From NCBI GenBank assembly GCA_965364735.1, contig CBDTYW010000077.1:1-14179 (forward strand): a stretch of DNA of 14,179 bases, read 5' to 3'. The DNA is from CBDTYW01 sp965364735. GTDB lineage: Bacteria > Actinomycetota > Nitriliruptoria > Nitriliruptorales > Nitriliruptoraceae. The first letter of the stretch is position 1. Each line of letters begins with the position of its first letter. Below, in pieces: positions 12,417 to 14,179 of this stretch. Made by a program: the position numbers and the translations under genes. The notes under the pieces are model-generated. The model was not told where the DNA came from. It did no database searches and saw only the letters and a list, made by a program, of their open reading frames with translations.

Positions 12417-13510
12417 GCGACGTCGTCCAGGATCTCGTCGAGCGGCTCGTCGCCCAGTGCGCGATCCTGTCGGTGACCAACGACGAGGCGGAGCTGGCGG
12501 ACCTCGAGGAGCGGCGGTACCGCGCGCTCGGGGAAGCGGTCACGCGCGTCGGTGACTCGATCGTCGTCGACGGCCGCCGCGATGATGGTCTCGCCCGTCC
12601 GCACATCCTGCTGGTGGGGCACCTCGACGTCGTTCCGCCGACCGACGACGACCGGGTTCCTCGGGTCGAGGACCGCGCGGACGGCGCGGTCGTGGTTGGT
12701 CGTGGCACCTCGGACATGAAGTCCGGCAACGTCGCGGCGCAGGCGGTCTTCGAGGACCGCGAGCTGCGTGCCGCGTCACCGTTCGACCTGTCGCTCGTCC
12801 TCTACGCCCGTGAGGAGGGCCCCGCCGACGCGAACGAGCTCGCCGACGTCCTCGACCAGCTCACGTGGCTCGCCGACGCGGACTTCGCGATCGTGCTCGA
12901 GCCGACGGACCTCGAGGTCCACGCGGGCTGTCTCGGCGGCCTGCACGCCACCGTCAGGTTCACCGGGCAGGCCGCCCACTCCGCGCGGCCGTGGCACGGC
13001 GAGAACGCCGTCACCAAGGCGGGGGCGTTCCTGGCCGAGCTGCACGCCCGACCACCCCGCGACGTCGACATCGACGGGGTCGCCTACCGCGACGTCTTCA
13101 CGGTCACGCAGGCGACGACGTCCAACGCGCGCAACGTCGTCCCGGACACCTTCGACGTGAACCTGAACTTCCGCTTCGCGCCGTCTCGCACCTGCGATGA
13201 GGCCGAGGTCGAGCTCCGGGCGCTGGTCGGCGACCGCGCCGAGGTCATCATCATCGACCGCGCCGCCCCGGCGCCGCCCGGTCTGACGAGCGCGCTGGCC
13301 CGGGCCTTCATCGCGGCTGCCGATCTGCCGGTCAACGGCAAGCAGGCCTGGACGGACGTGGCCCGGTTCGCCGAGATCGGCGTGCCGGCGCTCAACTTCG
13401 GGCCGGGGCTGACCACCCAGGCGCATCAGCGCGGCGAGTTCGTCCCCGTCCGCAACCTCGTCCGCGCCCATGACGTGCTGCGCAGGTTCGTCAGGTCTTC
13501 GATCGGCTGA
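12413..13510 (+). CDS. dapE: Succinyl-diaminopimelate desuccinylase (M20 metallopeptidase family)
   Basis: DapE hydrolyses N-succinyl-LL-diaminopimelate to LL-diaminopimelate and succinate with two zinc ions. The product is 365 residues. Metal and catalytic residues are in place: His70 and Asp72 in GHLDVVPP, bridging Asp101 in GRGTSDMKSG, the Glu134-Glu135 pair in YAREEGP, Glu163 in LEPTD, and His338 in TQAHQRGEF. The dimerisation lid lies between about 175 and 290 (GCLGGLHATVRFTGQAAHS...). The spacing and the LEPTD, WTDVARF and NFGPG blocks fit the Gram-positive/actinobacterial DapE subgroup. The GTG start overlaps the dapD stop (GTGA). There is no separate ribosome binding site of note beyond coupling. 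It converges on a small minus-strand gene three bases beyond its stop. Confidence 0.93.
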   Translation: MSDVVQDLVERLVAQCAILSVTNDEAELADLEERRYRALGEAVTRVGDSIVVDGRRDDGLARPHILLVGHLDVVPPTDDDRVPRVEDRADGAVVVGRGTSDMKSGNVAAQAVFEDRELRAASPFDLSLVLYAREEGPADANELADVLDQLTWLADADFAIVLEPTDLEVHAGCLGGLHATVRFTGQAAHSARPWHGENAVTKAGAFLAELHARPPRDVDIDGVAYRDVFTVTQATTSNARNVVPDTFDVNLNFRFAPSRTCDEAEVELRALVGDRAEVIIIDRAAPAPPGLTSALARAFIAAADLPVNGKQAWTDVARFAEIGVPALNFGPGLTTQAHQRGEFVPVRNLVRAHDVLRRFVRSSIG

Positions 13511-13513
13511 GCG

Positions 13514-13717
13514 TCAACCGTCAACCGGCCGAGGGATGACGCGGCTCACGGGCCCGCTCACGGACCCCTCACCCGGTGACGGCGGCGGTGTGCCGAGGCT
13601 CGGATGCCAGCCCATGCTGTCGGCTCCCCCGGCGTGCCACGCCAGCGCCTGAGCGGTCGGCAGGACGGTCACGACAGCGTCGAGATCCTGCGCGATCCTG
13701 TCTGCTTGCTGCCCCAT
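13514..13717 (-). CDS. Small hypothetical protein
   Basis: This frame gives 67 residues starting MGQQADRIAQDLDAVVTVLP. The first half could form a helix and a strand; the second half (from about 50, TPPPSPGEG onward) is Pro/Ser/Gly-rich and probably unstructured. No family is recognised. Support for a real gene: ATG at 13717 has GAGGA six bases ahead, a TACGTT hexamer lies 23 nt upstream, and its TGA stop sits three bases from the dapE stop, the same tight convergent layout as other pairs here. Against it: short length and no known relative. The frame is open further upstream to 13759, but that part would include the promoter. Confidence 0.45.
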   Translation of the reverse strand: MGQQADRIAQDLDAVVTVLPTAQALAWHAGGADSMGWHPSLGTPPPSPGEGSVSGPVSRVIPRPVDG

Positions 13718-13740
13718 GCCCCATCCTCGCCGACGCGACG

Positions 13741-13746
13741 AACGTA
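13741..13746 (-). promoter_or_regulatory. Possible -10 (TACGTT) for the small gene at 13514-13717
   Basis: TACGTT on the minus strand lies 23 nt before the ATG at 13717. No -35 is clear. The inverted repeat at 13785-13821 lies upstream of it by about 40 bp. Confidence 0.25.
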
Positions 13747-13784
13747 CGGCTCGCAGCACGCGAGGCGGCCCGTTCCGACCATGT

Positions 13785-13821
13785 CCTCAAGGTCTCGACG
13801 CAGGGCGCACAGACCTTGAGG
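13785..13821. repeat. Perfect 11-bp inverted repeat with 15-nt spacer
   Basis: CCTCAAGGTCT (13785-13795) and AGACCTTGAGG (13811-13821) are exact reverse complements. As DNA this could be an operator for a dimeric regulator; as RNA, a stem-loop. It lies between the two small minus-strand genes. The outer bases CCTCAAG/CTTGAGG resemble MerR-family half-sites, but the spacing (23 bp between them) is too wide for that class. Confidence 0.6.
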
Positions 13822-13835
13822 CGATGTGTGTCACA

Positions 13836-13868
13836 CCGGGCCCGTTCGGGCCGTTTCGTCGGGCCCGG
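13836..13868 (-). terminator. GC-rich hairpin, possible terminator of the small membrane-protein gene
   Basis: CCGGGCCCG (13836-13844) and CGGGCCCGG (13860-13868) form a perfect 9-bp stem; an alternative inner hairpin GGCCCG-TT-CGGGCC sits at 13839-13852. It lies 46 bp beyond the stop at 13915 in the direction of transcription. No U-run follows, so it is an L-shaped or Rho-aided terminator at best. Confidence 0.35.
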
Positions 13869-13914
13869 GCATCCACCTGGCGCACCCTGGGTGCCCGAAG
13901 CGGACGTCAGCGGC

Positions 13915-14109
13915 TCATCGGACGTCGTGGTCCTGCTCCCCGAAGGAGAGCTCGCCGCGGCGGTACAGCATGACCCACATCGCTCCGTGAGCGAGGATGG
14001 CGAGTGACAGGAACGTGACCGCACCCCACTGACGGAAGCCGGCAGCCACCAGAGCGGCGATGACGGCGGTCGCGACGAGGATCGCACGGAGGGAGTTGAG
14101 GGAGTCCAT
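13915..14109 (-). CDS. Small two-helix membrane protein
   Basis: The frame encodes 64 residues. Two hydrophobic helices, about 8-24 (RAILVATAVIAALVAAG) and 28-47 (WGAVTFLSLAILAHGAMWVM), are joined by a tight F-R-Q turn; a short charged tail ends EQDHDVR. Length and layout fit a small integral membrane protein of unknown role, and two such regular hydrophobic stretches are unlikely in a chance frame. ATG 14109 has no strong Shine-Dalgarno. A TACCGT hexamer at 14172-14167 on the same strand could be its -10, giving a leader of about 50 nt. It is not obviously linked in function to dapD-dapE. Confidence 0.6.
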   Translation of the reverse strand: MDSLNSLRAILVATAVIAALVAAGFRQWGAVTFLSLAILAHGAMWVMLYRRGELSFGEQDHDVR

Positions 14110-14179
14110 GAGAGGCTCGCTTGCGGAGTTGCGGTGCCCGGACCGGAACGGACGAGGCAGGCACCCACGGTACTCCAGT

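Noticed and set aside
13785..13821. MerR/SoxR-type operator
   Set aside because: The half-sites CCTCAAG and CTTGAGG look right, but MerR-family sites sit much closer together and within a promoter spacer; here they are 23 bp apart and about 40 bp from the nearest -10.
13826..13836. Crp-type binding site (GTGTGTCACAC)
   Set aside because: Half-sites resembling GTGTG/CACAC are present, but with one base between them rather than the spacing a Crp dimer needs.
13569..14168. Larger frames on both strands across the dyad-rich spacer
   Set aside because: They run through hairpins and promoter-like sites and have no family features. The two short minus-strand genes explain the region better.

Overview
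This is an ordinary-looking chromosomal segment of a very GC-rich bacterium, most likely a deep-branching member of Actinomycetota. G or C fills most third codon positions, GTG starts are common, and every complete gene I call ends in TGA. The gene content fits this: a coenzyme F420 gene (cofC), a two-ACT-domain SerB like the mycobacterial one, and an actinobacterial-type DapE. I cannot name a genus. There is no tRNA, rRNA, CRISPR array, insertion sequence or phage gene.

Layout. Left edge (1-422): the start of a minus-strand gene of unknown function, then a non-coding stretch with a DnaA-box-like 9-mer and two 103-bp tandem repeat units. 423-1951 (-): gpsA followed by a beta-carbonic-anhydrase-like gene with a 1-nt stop/start overlap. 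2099-2791 (+): cofC. 2814-3209 (-): LapA-type membrane protein. 3335-3544 (+): a cold-shock-domain-like protein without its aromatic RNA-binding residues. 3565-4347 (-): an unrecognised protein with a possible ADP-ribosyltransferase-like N-terminal half. 4473-5561 (+): tandem GNAT acetyltransferase. 5566-6810 (-): serB. 6930-8507 (+): membrane-anchored PQQ-type beta-propeller. 8528-9205 (-): crotonase resembling enoyl-CoA isomerase. 9346-10518 (+): dapC. 10523-11455 (-): DUF368 undecaprenyl-phosphate transporter (PopT type). 11592-13510 (+): dapD-dapE operon. 13514-14109 (-): two small genes separated by a dyad-rich spacer.

How the genes relate. dapC, dapD and dapE are three of the succinylase-branch steps to diaminopimelate/lysine, and the DUF368 gene among them would recycle the lipid carrier for the same cell wall, so 9346-13510 is a cell-wall precursor neighbourhood. 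The remaining genes (glycerol-3-phosphate, serine, F420, fatty-acid isomerisation) are housekeeping singletons with no obvious shared pathway.

The most unusual signal is architectural. From gpsA to dapD, twelve successive genes alternate strand without exception, with convergent gaps of 4-22 bp and divergent gaps of 119-147 bp. Every CTAG tetramer I found lies in a -10-like hexamer in one of those divergent gaps. At least two genes appear to be leaderless. I found no convincing new defence, toxin or mobile system. The best leads for novelty are the possible ART-like protein, the stripped-down cold-shock domain, the 103-bp repeats and the inverted repeat at 13785-13821.
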